A program made the translations under genes and the position numbers. A model generated the notes under the pieces. That model was not told the origin of the DNA. It did no database searches and saw only the letters and a program-made list of their open reading frames with translations. Below are positions 26,799 through 36,839 of a DNA stretch of 64,000 nucleotides, piece after piece. How positions within the stretch are numbered: position 1 is the stretch's first letter; each line of letters starts with the position of its first letter. The stretch covers positions 434,001 to 498,000 of the forward strand of contig NZ_CP168006.1 in assembly GCF_041521385.1 (NCBI RefSeq), read 5' to 3'. This DNA is from Alcaligenes faecalis (GTDB lineage Bacteria > Pseudomonadota > Gammaproteobacteria > Burkholderiales > Burkholderiaceae_B).

Positions 26799-27190
26799 TC
26801 AAACAAAGGGCGCCCGTTCCAGCCTCTGCTACCAACTCCGGGCAGAATAGGTCAATCGTGTACCGGTAAGGAGCCTGCGTCATTTGCTTCCCCTAGCCGA
26901 TTGAAATATCGCATTCTTTTCGTCGCACGCCATCAGAGCACCTTTCTCCAGCACAACACCAGCACCGCTTGCCCATTACGGCACAATGTCGTGCCATCGT
27001 CCAGCCACATCAAGGCTCTGAAACCATAGCCTTCTCCCCCTCATCTACGACCAAAGTCGCCTGTTGGGAAACGTTGATTCGTTCTATACATGCTGTACAC
27101 AGAGCGCCCTCAAGCGCCAACTCTCTGTACACGCCGTGTTTAGAGAGGCTCGATGCCAAGAATCATCAACCTCGATAAGGAGACATAAGA
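26799..27190. other. Leader region before yjcH-actP
   Basis: Roughly 390 bases with no gene. It contains a candidate regulator box CGACCAAAGTCG and a weak promoter (TTGGGA at 27064-27069, TATACA at 27085-27090) near its right end, then GGAG before yjcH. The left part shows nothing I can support. Confidence 0.6.
27045..27060. promoter_or_regulatory. Candidate activator site for yjcH-actP
   Basis: CTACGACCAAAGTCGC holds the inverted repeat CGAC-CAAA-GTCG (27048-27059), centred about 45 bases before the predicted start near 27097, the right place for a NarL-type activator such as CrbR. Placement relies on a promoter that is itself weak. Confidence 0.4.
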
Positions 27191-27502
27191 ATGAGCTCAG
27201 CCAATACTGCCGTATCGGCAGTTACCCAGCACCCTGCCTATCAAGAGCTGCTTAGAAAACGCAACCGCATGAGCCTGATTTTTTTCGGCTTGACCGTGAT
27301 TGTGTACGCCGGTTTTATCTTGACCCTGGCCTTTGATCCCGAACTGTTCAGCCGCTCTGTCGGTTCCATGACCATGACAATTGGTGTGCTGAGTGCCGCC
27401 ATTGTGCTGCTTAGTGCCGTCGTGCTGGTGTCCGCCTTCGTCTACATTTCCAACAAGGTGTATGACCCCTTACTGGCTCAAATCATGAAGGACGTGACAT
27501 GA
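27191..27502 (+). CDS. yjcH: DUF485 (YjcH-like) small membrane protein
   Basis: A 103-residue inner-membrane protein with two transmembrane segments ([20 protein letters not shown] at about 33-52, then [20 protein letters not shown] at about 64-83). It matches the DUF485 partner that always precedes the acetate permease. Its stop overlaps the start of actP by four bases (ATGA), so the two are translationally coupled. Its function is thought to be in assembly or control of the transporter. Confidence 0.92.
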   Translation: MSSANTAVSAVTQHPAYQELLRKRNRMSLIFFGLTVIVYAGFILTLAFDPELFSRSVGSMTMTIGVLSAAIVLLSAVVLVSAFVYISNKVYDPLLAQIMKDVT

Positions 27503-29163
27503 AGAAACGACTTCTGAGCCTGGGCCTGTTCAGTCTGGCCAGCGGCAATGCCCTAGCGGCCTCCCCCGGCCAGGCCAATACCTCTGCCATTGTCATGTTC
27601 CTGATCTTTATTGCCGGGACCATGGGCATTACCTGGTGGGCGGCACGCCGCACACGCACCACGTCCGACTTTTACACTGCCGGTGGCGGTTTGACCGGCT
27701 TTCAAAACGGCCTGGCGATTGCCGGGGACTATCTGTCCGCCGCCTCCTTCCTGGGGATTGCGGGCATGGTGTACGTCAGCGGTTTTGACGGCATGATTTA
27801 CGCCATCGGCTTCATGTTCGGCTGGCCGGTTGTGATGTTCCTGATTGCAGAACGCCTGCGCAATCTGGGCCGCTACAACTTTGCTGACGTGACCTCGTTT
27901 CGCCTGTCCCAGAACCCCATGCGGATTCTGGCGGCCAGTGCGTCCCTGCTGATCATCGCCCTGTACCTGATCGCGCAAATGGTCGGCGCAGGCAAACTGA
28001 TCGTGTTGCTGTTTGGCCTGGACTACAACGTGGCCGTCGTCATCGTAGGTTCACTGATGATGATCTACGTCACCTTTGGCGGCATGACAGCCACCACCTG
28101 GGTGCAAATCATCAAAGCCGTGCTGATGCTGTTCGGTGCTACCTTGATGACGATTCTGGTTCTGGCTGCGTTCTACTGGGATGTCGATGCCATGCTGGCC
28201 GCTGCCGTGGAAACACACCCTACCGGACACGCCATTCTTGAACCCGGCGCAGCTGTCAGCAGCAACCCGCTGAACGTGCTGTCCCTGGGTATTGCCCTGG
28301 CCTTCGGTACCGCTGGCCTGCCCCATATCCTGATGCGTTTCTTCACCGTGGCCGATGCCAAGGAAGCCCGTAAATCCGTGATCTACGCCAGCAGCTTTAT
28401 TGGCTACTTCTACCTGCTGACCTTCATCATCGGTTTCGGTGCCATCGCCTTGCTGGTCAAGCATCCCGAGTACTTCCAGACCGGCCCGGATGGTTCCTTC
28501 AACATGCTGACCGACCTGATTGGCGGCACCAATATGGTGGCGGTGCACCTGGCCAATGCGGTAGGTGGCAACCTCTTGCTGGGCTTCCTGGCCGCCGTGA
28601 CTTTTGCAACAATCGTGGCCGTGGTTGCAGGATTGGCCTTGGCCGGTGCCGCGGCTATTTCGCATGACTTGTACGCCAACGTCATTGCCAAAGGCCGCGC
28701 CACCGAAAAAGACCAGATGCGCATTTCGCGTATCTCCACAGTGGTGCTGGGTGTGCTGGCGATTTTGCTGGGCATTATCTTTGAAAACCAGAACGTCGCC
28801 TTCATGGTGGGCCTGGCCTTTGCCATTGCCGCCAGTGCCAACTTCCCGGTTCTGGTACTGTCGATTGCCTGGCGTGGTTGCACCACACGGGGCGCCACCA
28901 TTGGCGGCTTCCTGGGCCTGGTCACCGCCACAGTGTGGGTGGTCTTGAGCAGCACAGTATGGGTCGATGTATTCGGTTTTGCCGAGCCTATCACCCCCTT
29001 CCCTAACCCCGGCATCCTGTCCATCCCGCTGGCTTTCTTCTCGATCTGGCTGTTCTCGACCCTGGATAACAGCGCACGCGCTGCCAAGGAACGCGAAGCC
29101 TTCGAAGCTCTGACCGTACGCAGTCAAACCGGCATTGGTGCGGCTAGCGCCAGCGCTCACTAA
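27499..29163 (+). CDS. actP: Cation/acetate symporter ActP
   Basis: A 554-residue sodium:solute symporter-family permease. Signal-like N-terminus [20 protein letters not shown], followed by about 13 helices; [20 protein letters not shown] and [20 protein letters not shown] are the ActP/YjcG signature; the [20 protein letters not shown] block is also diagnostic. It imports acetate and other short carboxylates. No acs gene is adjacent, unlike E. coli acs-yjcH-actP. The following genes encode the CrbS/CrbR acetate switch, which fits a self-contained uptake and sensing module. Confidence 0.93.
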   Translation: MKKRLLSLGLFSLASGNALAASPGQANTSAIVMFLIFIAGTMGITWWAARRTRTTSDFYTAGGGLTGFQNGLAIAGDYLSAASFLGIAGMVYVSGFDGMIYAIGFMFGWPVVMFLIAERLRNLGRYNFADVTSFRLSQNPMRILAASASLLIIALYLIAQMVGAGKLIVLLFGLDYNVAVVIVGSLMMIYVTFGGMTATTWVQIIKAVLMLFGATLMTILVLAAFYWDVDAMLAAAVETHPTGHAILEPGAAVSSNPLNVLSLGIALAFGTAGLPHILMRFFTVADAKEARKSVIYASSFIGYFYLLTFIIGFGAIALLVKHPEYFQTGPDGSFNMLTDLIGGTNMVAVHLANAVGGNLLLGFLAAVTFATIVAVVAGLALAGAAAISHDLYANVIAKGRATEKDQMRISRISTVVLGVLAILLGIIFENQNVAFMVGLAFAIAASANFPVLVLSIAWRGCTTRGATIGGFLGLVTATVWVVLSSTVWVDVFGFAEPITPFPNPGILSIPLAFFSIWLFSTLDNSARAAKEREAFEALTVRSQTGIGAASASAH

Positions 29164-29202
29164 GGCTTTTACGCTGATTCAATCAGCACGCTGAAACAGA
29201 AC

Positions 29203-29229
29203 ACAGGGCATTTCGGTGCCCTGTTTTTA
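29203..29229 (+). terminator. Intrinsic terminator after actP
   Basis: ACAGGGCA-TTTCGG-TGCCCTGT then TTTTTA; perfect eight-base arms. Confidence 0.88.
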
Positions 29230-29291
29230 TGGATGTGCAGCTCATCCTGGCAGGCATCATTACAGAAACTTGAACATGGCATAATCCCCAC

Positions 29292-29954
29292 ATGAATGAA
29301 CTGCTCATTGCGGACGATCACCCACTATTTCGTGAAGCGTTACGAGGCGTCGTCGCCAGCCTGTTTCCCGGCACGGCCATTTACGAAGCAGATTGCATCT
29401 CCAATTTATATCCCCTGGTCGACGACCATCCGGACGCCGATCTGCTCTTGCTGGATCTGGATATTCCAGGGGCAATTGGTTTTAGCGCCCTGGTTCATTT
29501 ACGAGCGACCTATCCCTCCCTGCCCATCATTCTCGTTACCGCCCATGAAGAAGCCCGCTTCATGCGCCGCGCCATGGATCACGGCGCCATGGGTTTCATC
29601 CCAAAATCCATTGATGCACAAACACTGAGCGTGGCTTTGCAAGTGGTTTTGGACGGCGGCACCTGGCTACCGGAAATCAACTCGTCCGCCCCTGGCATCA
29701 GCCTGGACGAGCGCGAAGTGGCCGCAAAATTGCGCGAGCTGACGCCACAACAATTTCGCGTGCTGCAAATGCTCAGCACCGGCCAACTGAACAAGCAGAT
29801 CGCCTACGAGCTGAATGTCTCGGAGGCCACTATCAAGGCGCACATGACAGCCATTTTGCGTAAGCTGGGCGCCTCCAACCGCACCCAGGCCGTCCTGATG
29901 GCTAGTCATCTTGGCCTGAACCAGGATGAATCCCAGCACGCTAATACGTTTTAA
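29292..29954 (+). CDS. crbR: NarL/LuxR-type response regulator of the acetate switch
   Basis: A 220-residue regulator: receiver domain 1-120 with Asp8, Asp9 and phosphoacceptor Asp55 (LLLLDLDIPG), Lys in GFIPKS; LuxR HTH at about 150-205 (LTPQQFRVLQMLSTGQLNKQ, ELNVSEATIKAHMTAILRKL). It is convergent with the very large hybrid kinase, and the two 3' ends overlap by 14 bases. CrbR (also called ErdR/AgmR-like) activates acs and actP when acetate is present. Confidence 0.88.
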   Translation: MNELLIADDHPLFREALRGVVASLFPGTAIYEADCISNLYPLVDDHPDADLLLLDLDIPGAIGFSALVHLRATYPSLPIILVTAHEEARFMRRAMDHGAMGFIPKSIDAQTLSVALQVVLDGGTWLPEINSSAPGISLDEREVAAKLRELTPQQFRVLQMLSTGQLNKQIAYELNVSEATIKAHMTAILRKLGASNRTQAVLMASHLGLNQDESQHANTF

Positions 29955-32900
29955 TTTGCGCGGTCAAAAAAGCTCGTAGCGAAGCGGGCTTTACCGGCTT
30001 GGTCAGCACCAGATAACCATATTGCCGGGCTGCCGCTTTCAGCTCATCGCTACCATCCGCCGTCAACAAGGCACCCTGCGCGTGGGGCAAATGCAAGCGC
30101 AATAATTGCAGCGCCTGCAAGCCATCCAGCCGATCATGCAAGTGGTAATCCACCAGCAAGACATCAGGGTTCAAAACAATTTTCTCCAACGCACTGTCTA
30201 CTGTATTGGCGGTGATGATTTCCGCTCCCCAACGGCCCAGCAGCACTTCCATGCCCGCCATGATATCCAGATCATTGTCCAGACACAGCACGCGCAAGCC
30301 CGTCAAAGGCAAGCCATCTGCAGGCTTGCTGGACTCCTTATTTTGATGACTGCTGGCCTCGCTAGCGTGACTCAAAGGGACACGAATGGAGAACATGCTG
30401 CCACGCCCCACCTCGGATCGTACATCCAGCGTGTGGCCCAACAAGACCGCAATACGTTGGCAAATGGACAGGCCCAAGCCCAGGCCACGGCCATCCCAAT
30501 CGAAGGCTTGCTCATAACGATGAAACTCCGCATAAATCTGCTGAATATGATGCGGCGGAATACCTTGACCTGAATCCCAGACCTGAAACTCCAGCTCCTC
30601 GCCCCGGGCTCGCACGCCAAACACCACTCGTCCTTCCTGGGTGTAGCGCAAGGCATTGGCCAGGAAGTTCTGCAGCACACGCCGCAACAGACGATGGTCG
30701 CTATACACTTGCAAAGGCCGAGCATGAACCCGCAACTGGATACCACGTCGTGCAGCCATAGGAGCGTATTGATCCGCCAAATGCTGCAGCAGATGCTGCA
30801 CATTGATCACACCCAGATCCGGCTTCAAGGCTCCGGCATCCAGACGGGAAATATCCAGCAGACCTTCCAGCAACTCCTCTGCGGTACGCAAAGAAGTATC
30901 GACCCGCTCGGCCAGATTGGGCATTTCCGCAAGATCATGGGTATCCCGCAAGGCCGAGGCGAACAGGCGTGCCGCATTAATCGGTTGCAGTACATCATGG
31001 CTGACCGCCGTCAGGAATCGGGTGCGAGACTCCTGGGCTTTCTCCGCTTCCTGTGTACGCGCCGCAACACGCTGCTCCAGACTGTCGTTCATCTCCCGCA
31101 GCTCGCGTTCCACACGCTTGTAATGGGTGATGTCGCTATAACTGGTGACATACCCGCCACCCGGCAAAGGTCGTCCCCGCAGCTCGACCACCTGCTTGTC
31201 ATTCAACATGCGTTGAGTCACATAAGACGAGCCTTCACGCATGAATTGAATGCGACGTTCTATGGCCTGCTCCACCCCTATGCTCTCAACACCATCAACC
31301 TTGCCACGCTCTGCATTAAAGCGAATCAAATCAGCCACGGAGCGGCCCACATACAACATGCTGGGCGGATAATCGAACAACTGCTGATAGCGCTGATTCC
31401 AGGCAACCAGACACATGTCCGCATCCACCACGCTGACGCCCTGATCAATATTTTCCAGCGTCGCCAGCAAAATATCCCGATTGAAACGCAGCTCCTGCCC
31501 CGCCTCATCCAGCACGGCCATGATGGCGGCTACCTCCATGCCCGAACCACGCAAGGCGCTGGTCAGCACCAGACGGGCAGACGCCGCCCCCACTGCTGCT
31601 GCCAGCAAGAGCTCCGTAAAATGCACCCAGGCACTATCCGCCCGCAAACCGGGCTCCAGCGTTTGCTTGACCTGTCTGGCCTGAGTCTCAAAAGCCCGGC
31701 GCGCCATTTTCTTGCCAACAATACGCTCTGCCAATGCCTGCAGATCGTGCACCGACAGATCCCCATAAGAATGCCGGGCCGCCAGTGTTTGTCGCTCTGC
31801 ATAAGGATCCAGAAAAGGCTCGGCACGCAAGCGTTCTCCCAAGCCCGGAGGTCGACGCCAGGACACCCACAAGCAGGCACTGATATTGCACAGCAAGGAC
31901 CAGAACGTACCATGCGTCAGCGGGTCCCAACCTTCTACGCCAAACAGTTGATAAGGGCGTAACCAGGACAGTCCCAAAGGCCCTTGATGCAACCAGTCAT
32001 CCGCCAACCAGCCCACCTCGGTCAGGGTCGGCAGAAGCAAGGTGTAAACCCAGATGGCAAAGCCCAAGAGCAGCCCGGCCTCCACCCCCTGCCGACTGGC
32101 GCCACGCCAATACAAACCACCGATCAAGCCCGGCCCAAACTGCGCAACCGCCACAAAAGCCATCAAGCCGTAGGCTGCCAAGGTCGTGTCGCTGCCGCTG
32201 AGCATGTAATAGCCGTAAGCCACACCCGCCAGCGCCATGATGGCAACACGACGTATCCATAACACCGTGGAAGCCACCGTGCTTTGCTGATACTGCGCCC
32301 AGCCACGACGCAGCAACAAGGGCATCACCAAGTCATTACTGACCATGGTTGAGAGCGCCACGCTGGTCACAATCACCATGCCGGTTGCCGCCGAAAAGCC
32401 ACCTATATAAACCATCAAGGCCAGGCCAACCTGGTTTTGCGACAAAGGCAAGGCCAGCACAAAGCTGTCCGGTGCCACGCCCTCGCCCCCGACGCCAAAC
32501 AAGCTGACACCTGCCGCAGCAATGGGCAAAACCATGACGCTGACCACCAGCAGATACGCACCGAACAACCAGCGCGCCCGCCGTATATCCACCACATCAC
32601 CACACTCCACAATGGCCACATGGAACTGACGGGGCAAACAAATAATGGCGGCAAAGGCCAGCAAGGTTTGCCCTACAAAGCCCACGGGTGGACTGCTCTC
32701 GAACAAGGTGGTGACGGCTCCCACCATATTGAGTTCAGCTTCGCCAAACCAGCGAAAGGCGAACCAACCAACGGCAACCAGCGCCACCAGTTTCACCACC
32801 GACTCAAACGTCACGGCCAGCATCAAACCCGGTCTGTGCTCGGTGGCATCCACCTGCCGCGTTCCAAACAGAATGGCAAACAAGGCCATCAAAATGGCAA

Positions 32901-33384
32901 CATACAAGGCTGGGTCGCCTAATAAACCCGTATGAAACTCCGTCCCGGCCAGCACGCTCAAACTCAAGGCGACCGCCTTGTATTGCAGGGCCAGATACGG
33001 AACAGCCGCCACCACCGCAATCCCCGCGACCATGGCCGCCAGGCGCTGCGAACGCCCATAACGACTGGCCATGAAATCCGCAATGGACACCGTATTCTGG
33101 GACTGAGCCACCATCGCCAGGCGTTCGATAATCCGCCAGCCAAACAGCAGCATCAGCAGGGGGCCTAAATAAATAGGCAAGAAGCCAATGCCATAGCGCA
33201 CGGCCGAGCCGACCGCCCCGTAAAAGGTCCACGAAGAACAGTACACAGCCAGGGCCAGACTGTAGACCGTGGGTCGCAACCACGGGCGCTGGGTATACAA
33301 GGGATGCCTGTCCCCGAACCAGGCAATAGCGAACAAAATGGCGGCGTAAATCAAGGAAGCCAACACCACCCAAGCTGGCGTCAT
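29941..33384 (-). CDS. crbS: SSS-domain hybrid sensor histidine kinase (CrbS-like)
   Basis: An about 1147-residue membrane kinase. Residues 1-510 form a sodium-solute-symporter-like domain with about 13 helices (opening VVLASLIYAAILFAIAWFGD, then VYSLALAVYCSSWTFYGAVG), followed by a PAS (about 640-760; NRDILLATLENIDQGVSVVD), HisKA with phospho-His in FLTAVSHDVLQPINAARLF, an ATPase domain (NFLANALRYT, DSGQGIPP, GLGLGLSI) and a terminal receiver with DVLLVDYHLHDRL. I chose the ATG at 33384 because AGGAG precedes it by nine bases; a GTG two codons upstream is too near it. It senses acetate through a transporter-like domain. Confidence 0.9.
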   Translation of the reverse strand: MTPAWVVLASLIYAAILFAIAWFGDRHPLYTQRPWLRPTVYSLALAVYCSSWTFYGAVGSAVRYGIGFLPIYLGPLLMLLFGWRIIERLAMVAQSQNTVSIADFMASRYGRSQRLAAMVAGIAVVAAVPYLALQYKAVALSLSVLAGTEFHTGLLGDPALYVAILMALFAILFGTRQVDATEHRPGLMLAVTFESVVKLVALVAVGWFAFRWFGEAELNMVGAVTTLFESSPPVGFVGQTLLAFAAIICLPRQFHVAIVECGDVVDIRRARWLFGAYLLVVSVMVLPIAAAGVSLFGVGGEGVAPDSFVLALPLSQNQVGLALMVYIGGFSAATGMVIVTSVALSTMVSNDLVMPLLLRRGWAQYQQSTVASTVLWIRRVAIMALAGVAYGYYMLSGSDTTLAAYGLMAFVAVAQFGPGLIGGLYWRGASRQGVEAGLLLGFAIWVYTLLLPTLTEVGWLADDWLHQGPLGLSWLRPYQLFGVEGWDPLTHGTFWSLLCNISACLWVSWRRPPGLGERLRAEPFLDPYAERQTLAARHSYGDLSVHDLQALAERIVGKKMARRAFETQARQVKQTLEPGLRADSAWVHFTELLLAAAVGAASARLVLTSALRGSGMEVAAIMAVLDEAGQELRFNRDILLATLENIDQGVSVVDADMCLVAWNQRYQQLFDYPPSMLYVGRSVADLIRFNAERGKVDGVESIGVEQAIERRIQFMREGSSYVTQRMLNDKQVVELRGRPLPGGGYVTSYSDITHYKRVERELREMNDSLEQRVAARTQEAEKAQESRTRFLTAVSHDVLQPINAARLFASALRDTHDLAEMPNLAERVDTSLRTAEELLEGLLDISRLDAGALKPDLGVINVQHLLQHLADQYAPMAARRGIQLRVHARPLQVYSDHRLLRRVLQNFLANALRYTQEGRVVFGVRARGEELEFQVWDSGQGIPPHHIQQIYAEFHRYEQAFDWDGRGLGLGLSICQRIAVLLGHTLDVRSEVGRGSMFSIRVPLSHASEASSHQNKESSKPADGLPLTGLRVLCLDNDLDIMAGMEVLLGRWGAEIITANTVDSALEKIVLNPDVLLVDYHLHDRLDGLQALQLLRLHLPHAQGALLTADGSDELKAAARQYGYLVLTKPVKPASLRAFLTAQIKTY

Positions 33385-33845
33385 CAGCACGGTCTCCTAC
33401 TTTGGTATAACGCGATGATTTTTCTCGCGATTGTGAGTAATACTAAGGCAGTTCCTGCGGGATCTGGCCTTGCATGGCTAGGGCTTATCACCTATACCCA
33501 ATTTGAATTTCAGGACAAATCTCTTGGGGCAGGCAGCACCCGCAGCATCATGAGCCACGGTGAGGATCACGTCCCGCACCGACAAACCCGGAACGATGCC
33601 TGCATTCCTGTCCTTATGTCGCATTTAACAAGCGCAGCAAAACGATGCGCAGGCCGTATTCAAGCCAGCGCTGCATCACCTGTTTGGACGAAGAGCTTTC
33701 GTCTGACATCACAAAAAGAAATAGAGCGTTTGAGCTTCATGGGCTTTTGCCCTGGCCTAAAACTCATCTATCACTCGCAAACGAAAAACGCCCCGACACA
33801 AAAACTATCTTTCATCGTCACGCGGGGCACATTAAAGGAGGCAAG
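33385..33845. other. Intergenic region before the ATP-sulfurylase-like gene
   Basis: Some 460 bases without a credible gene. It contains the crbS promoter side and ends with an unusually good ribosome site (AAAGGAGG, 33836-33843). A long-range pairing GCCCCG/CGGGGC (about 33790 and 33825) could fold over the ribosome site region. No known riboswitch was recognised. Confidence 0.5.
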
Positions 33846-35555
33846 ATGAAGCACTCAACCTTGAACGTTGACCGCTACCCCCAGCAGCCGCATGGTGGAA
33901 CGCTGGTCAATCAAGTTGTCCCGGAAGATCGGGTAAAAGACGAGATCGAGCGCGCGCGCTCCCTGCCCAGCATCCGCGTGGATCTGGAGGCGGTCATCAC
34001 CATCGAGATGATCGCCACCGGGGTGCTCTCTCCCAACAAGGGCTTCATGAACGAGGCCGACTACAACTCCGTGCTCAAAGAGGGTCGCTTGAGTAATGGT
34101 GTGGTGTGGCCTGTGCCGCTGAGCTTCGCCCCGATTGGCGATCGCAACCGCGACATTATCAAAGGCCTTTCAGTCGGCTCTGAAGTGGCATTGACCAATA
34201 GCGACAACGAGCCGGTTGCCATCCTGAGCATCGAGGACATTTTCTCCTACGACAAGGAGCAGCGCGCCCAGCAATTGTTTGGCACCACGGACAGAAACCA
34301 CCCCGGTGTGGACTCCATTTACCGCCGCATGGGCGATGTGTCTCTGGGCGGCACCTTGCACCTGCTGCAACGTGTGGACTGGGGCCCGTTCGAGAAGCTG
34401 CGTCGCGAACCTAAGGACACCTGGCGTCTGTTCTACGAAGAAAAGAAATTCAATTCCGTGGCAGGCTTTATCACCGGCGCAAACCCGCTACACCGGGGTC
34501 ACGAGTACATTCACCGCAATGCGCTGGAGGGGATTGATGGCCTGTTCCTGCAACCACTCGTAGAGATGGCCAAACGTGAATACGTGCGCCATGAGTTCCG
34601 CATGATGGCCTACCGCAATGTGCTGGATACCTACTACCCCAAGGACCGCGCCATCCTCTCGCCGCTGCGTGTCACCTATATTTTTGCGGGCCCGCGCGAA
34701 ACCATTTTGCATGCCCTGATCATGAAGAACTATGGGTGTACCCACGCCCTGATTGGTCGGGATCACGCCGGGATAGGCAGCTACTACGACAAGTACGCCA
34801 GCCACAGTATTTTCGACCAGTTCAGCCCCAAGGAAATGGGCATCGATGTGCGCCTGTTCCATGAGGTGTTTTACTGCACGCGCTGCGCCTGCCATGCCAC
34901 TTCCGAGACCTGCCCGCACGATGATCGCTTCAGGCTGACCATCTCCGGCACCGGCATTCGCGAGATGCTGCGTCACGGCATCATGCCACCCAAGGAAATC
35001 TGCCGTCCCGAATCCATTTTGCCGGCCATGCAGGGCGTGCAACCCAAGGGGCTGTGCGAAGAAGGCGAAGCCATCCAGCCCGTCAGCAAAGTCATCCAGA
35101 GCATGTTCCCCTACTACACCCAGTACACCCGTCTGGGCGGGGCCAAGCGTAGTGAAGCACTGGACCCATCTCAACTGACGGTGCGCGATCTGGAAATCGC
35201 CAGCCACGACGTGCGGCACCATGCGGAGGATATCTACAAGGGGGTGTACACCGAGTACAGCGCCGTCGTGGACCACAACCGCAGCATGCAAGCCGCCTGG
35301 ATTGAGGATGCGCGCGCCGCCCTACGCTTCCAGCAAGAGCGTCTGATCGACGATCTGGAGGAAAAGCAACAGCAAGCACCACAAGAGGCCTCAGACGAAT
35401 TCATGTATCAGGACAAACAGGAAGTGGTGCGCGAGCTGCATTCGGCCCGCAGCTTGCTGGATGACATTCCGGCGGTGATTTCTGCCAAGCAACTAAGCAC
35501 ACGCACCTGGAACGTCCTGCCTTACCAACGCTATCGTGGGGCGGATAAGGAATAA
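33846..35555 (+). CDS. ATP-sulfurylase-like nucleotidyltransferase with altered sulfate site
   Basis: A 569-residue protein. Residues about 1-170 are the PUA-like N-terminal domain of ATP sulfurylase (HGGTLVNQVVPEDRVKDE, IATGVLSPNKGFMNEADY); 180-385 the catalytic domain with HxGH (NPLHRGH 213-219), GRDHAGIG (304-311), zinc Cys344/347/356 and SGTGIREML (367-375). In known enzymes NPxH is preceded by QTR; here it reads TGA, so the sulfate-binding Gln and Arg are Thr210 and Ala212. A roughly 180-residue C-terminal extension (385-569), helical and Gln/Glu-rich, is not in the usual enzyme. There is no cysDNC or aprAB here. It may adenylylate another oxyanion or be an altered paralogue. AAAGGAGG supports the start. 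Confidence 0.85.
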   Translation: MKHSTLNVDRYPQQPHGGTLVNQVVPEDRVKDEIERARSLPSIRVDLEAVITIEMIATGVLSPNKGFMNEADYNSVLKEGRLSNGVVWPVPLSFAPIGDRNRDIIKGLSVGSEVALTNSDNEPVAILSIEDIFSYDKEQRAQQLFGTTDRNHPGVDSIYRRMGDVSLGGTLHLLQRVDWGPFEKLRREPKDTWRLFYEEKKFNSVAGFITGANPLHRGHEYIHRNALEGIDGLFLQPLVEMAKREYVRHEFRMMAYRNVLDTYYPKDRAILSPLRVTYIFAGPRETILHALIMKNYGCTHALIGRDHAGIGSYYDKYASHSIFDQFSPKEMGIDVRLFHEVFYCTRCACHATSETCPHDDRFRLTISGTGIREMLRHGIMPPKEICRPESILPAMQGVQPKGLCEEGEAIQPVSKVIQSMFPYYTQYTRLGGAKRSEALDPSQLTVRDLEIASHDVRHHAEDIYKGVYTEYSAVVDHNRSMQAAWIEDARAALRFQQERLIDDLEEKQQQAPQEASDEFMYQDKQEVVRELHSARSLLDDIPAVISAKQLSTRTWNVLPYQRYRGADKE

Positions 35556-35618
35556 GGCGGTATCTTGCCACACCGTCCTGCTCGGATTGAGATCGGGCAG
35601 GACGCCCCTGGCAGATAC

Positions 35619-36839
35619 CTATTTCGATGATGGAAAGCCATGTGAGCGGGCAACTCCAGTGACCGCTAATGCCGCGACAAGCAGGACCAGCACACTCCAT
35701 GGGAAAGCAGACACACTAAAGGTTTCGAGCAGAATGCCGCCTACAATTCCACCGCCGGCAATGGCGATATTCCAGACCGTCACCATCATGGATTGCGCCA
35801 CATCGGTGGCTTTCCCTGCCGCCTTGGCCAAGGCCGTTTGAAAGAGCGTTGCCGAACCGCCAAAGGCTAGCCCCCAGGCGACGACAGACGCGTAGACAGC
35901 AGCCGGTACGGTGCCTGCAAGCCCAAGTGTCAGCGCGGCAAGTGCGAACAGCATCATGCTGATCAACACCAGTTCACGCAAGCAGCGGTCGATCAACACA
36001 CCCACAATCCAGATGCCCAGTAGCGCGGCTACGCCAAAAACCAGCAAGACGAGATCGATCCGATCCGCTATGCCAACCGGAACGAGAAAGGGGGCAATGT
36101 AGGTGTAGAGGATGTTATGGGCTAGCACATAGACGAGAGTAACGAACAGAATCGGCCGAATACCTGGTAAAGCAAAAACCGTCTTGAGCGCAACCCCCTT
36201 TCCGCGCACTTGGCCAGGAAAGTCTGGCACCTTGGCAATCACCCAGACCACAAGAATCACCGTCAGAATGCTCATAAGACCAAAAGTCACGCGCCAGCCC
36301 CAGGCCGCACCCAGAAACGTGCCGGCTGGGATGCCCAAAGAAAGTGCAATCGGTGTACCTGCCATGGCGATTGCGATGGCGCGGCCCTTCAGGTGTTCAG
36401 GCACCATGCGGGCCGCATAGCCAGCCACCAAGGCCCACAACAGTCCTGCAAATACACCGGCAAAGAAACGGGCGACAAGTGTGATGGCATAGCTGTCAGA
36501 AACAGCAGTCACCGTATTGACAACAGCGAAGCCGCTGATGGCGATCAGCAACAAAGACCGACGCCGCCAACTCTGCGTGACCACCGTCAAGGGAATCGCG
36601 GCAAGCAGTGAGCCAATCGCGTAAATGGTGACGAGTTGGCCAACCAAGGCCTCGGATACCATCAGGCTTTGCGCCATCAGAGGCAACAAGCCGGCAGGCA
36701 GAGCTTCGGTCAGGATCGTGATGAAGGCTGCCATCGCCAAGGCCAGCAAGGCAGGAAGCGGCAGACGATCCTGATGGGTCACAAGTGCCTCATTGCATTC
36801 CTGCAAGCAGGCTGAGCTGTTCATAGAGGTAGTACTCAT
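35619..36839 (-). CDS. MFS transporter, DHA1 (12-helix) family
   Basis: A 406-residue permease with about 12 helices: PLPALLALAMAAFITILTEA, LPAGLLPLMAQSLMVSEALV, then AGYAARMVPEHLKGRAIAIA and GTPIALSLGIPAGTFLGAAW, the motif-B/C region of AraJ-like sugar or drug efflux proteins. The start ATG overlaps the stop of the collapsed hydrolase ORF by four bases (ATGA). It is divergent from a LysR regulator through that ORF. Substrate unknown. Confidence 0.85.
   Translation of the reverse strand: MSTTSMNSSACLQECNEALVTHQDRLPLPALLALAMAAFITILTEALPAGLLPLMAQSLMVSEALVGQLVTIYAIGSLLAAIPLTVVTQSWRRRSLLLIAISGFAVVNTVTAVSDSYAITLVARFFAGVFAGLLWALVAGYAARMVPEHLKGRAIAIAMAGTPIALSLGIPAGTFLGAAWGWRVTFGLMSILTVILVVWVIAKVPDFPGQVRGKGVALKTVFALPGIRPILFVTLVYVLAHNILYTYIAPFLVPVGIADRIDLVLLVFGVAALLGIWIVGVLIDRCLRELVLISMMLFALAALTLGLAGTVPAAVYASVVAWGLAFGGSATLFQTALAKAAGKATDVAQSMMVTVWNIAIAGGGIVGGILLETFSVSAFPWSVLVLLVAALAVTGVARSHGFPSSK

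Noticed and set aside
30694..31962. A 422-codon plus-strand frame opposite the kinase crbS
   Set aside because: The kinase H, N and G boxes lie on the minus strand; the antisense frame has no recognisable domain.
33620..33710. A 31-codon minus-strand frame (MSDESSSKQV...) in the crbS-sat gap
   Set aside because: No ribosome site, no homologue I recognise, and within the expected length of random frames.
33304..33849. A 181-codon plus-strand frame before the ATP-sulfurylase-like gene
   Set aside because: It runs through the 5' end of crbS in antisense and the intergenic region, no ribosome site and no motif; the true start at 33846 has AAAGGAGG.
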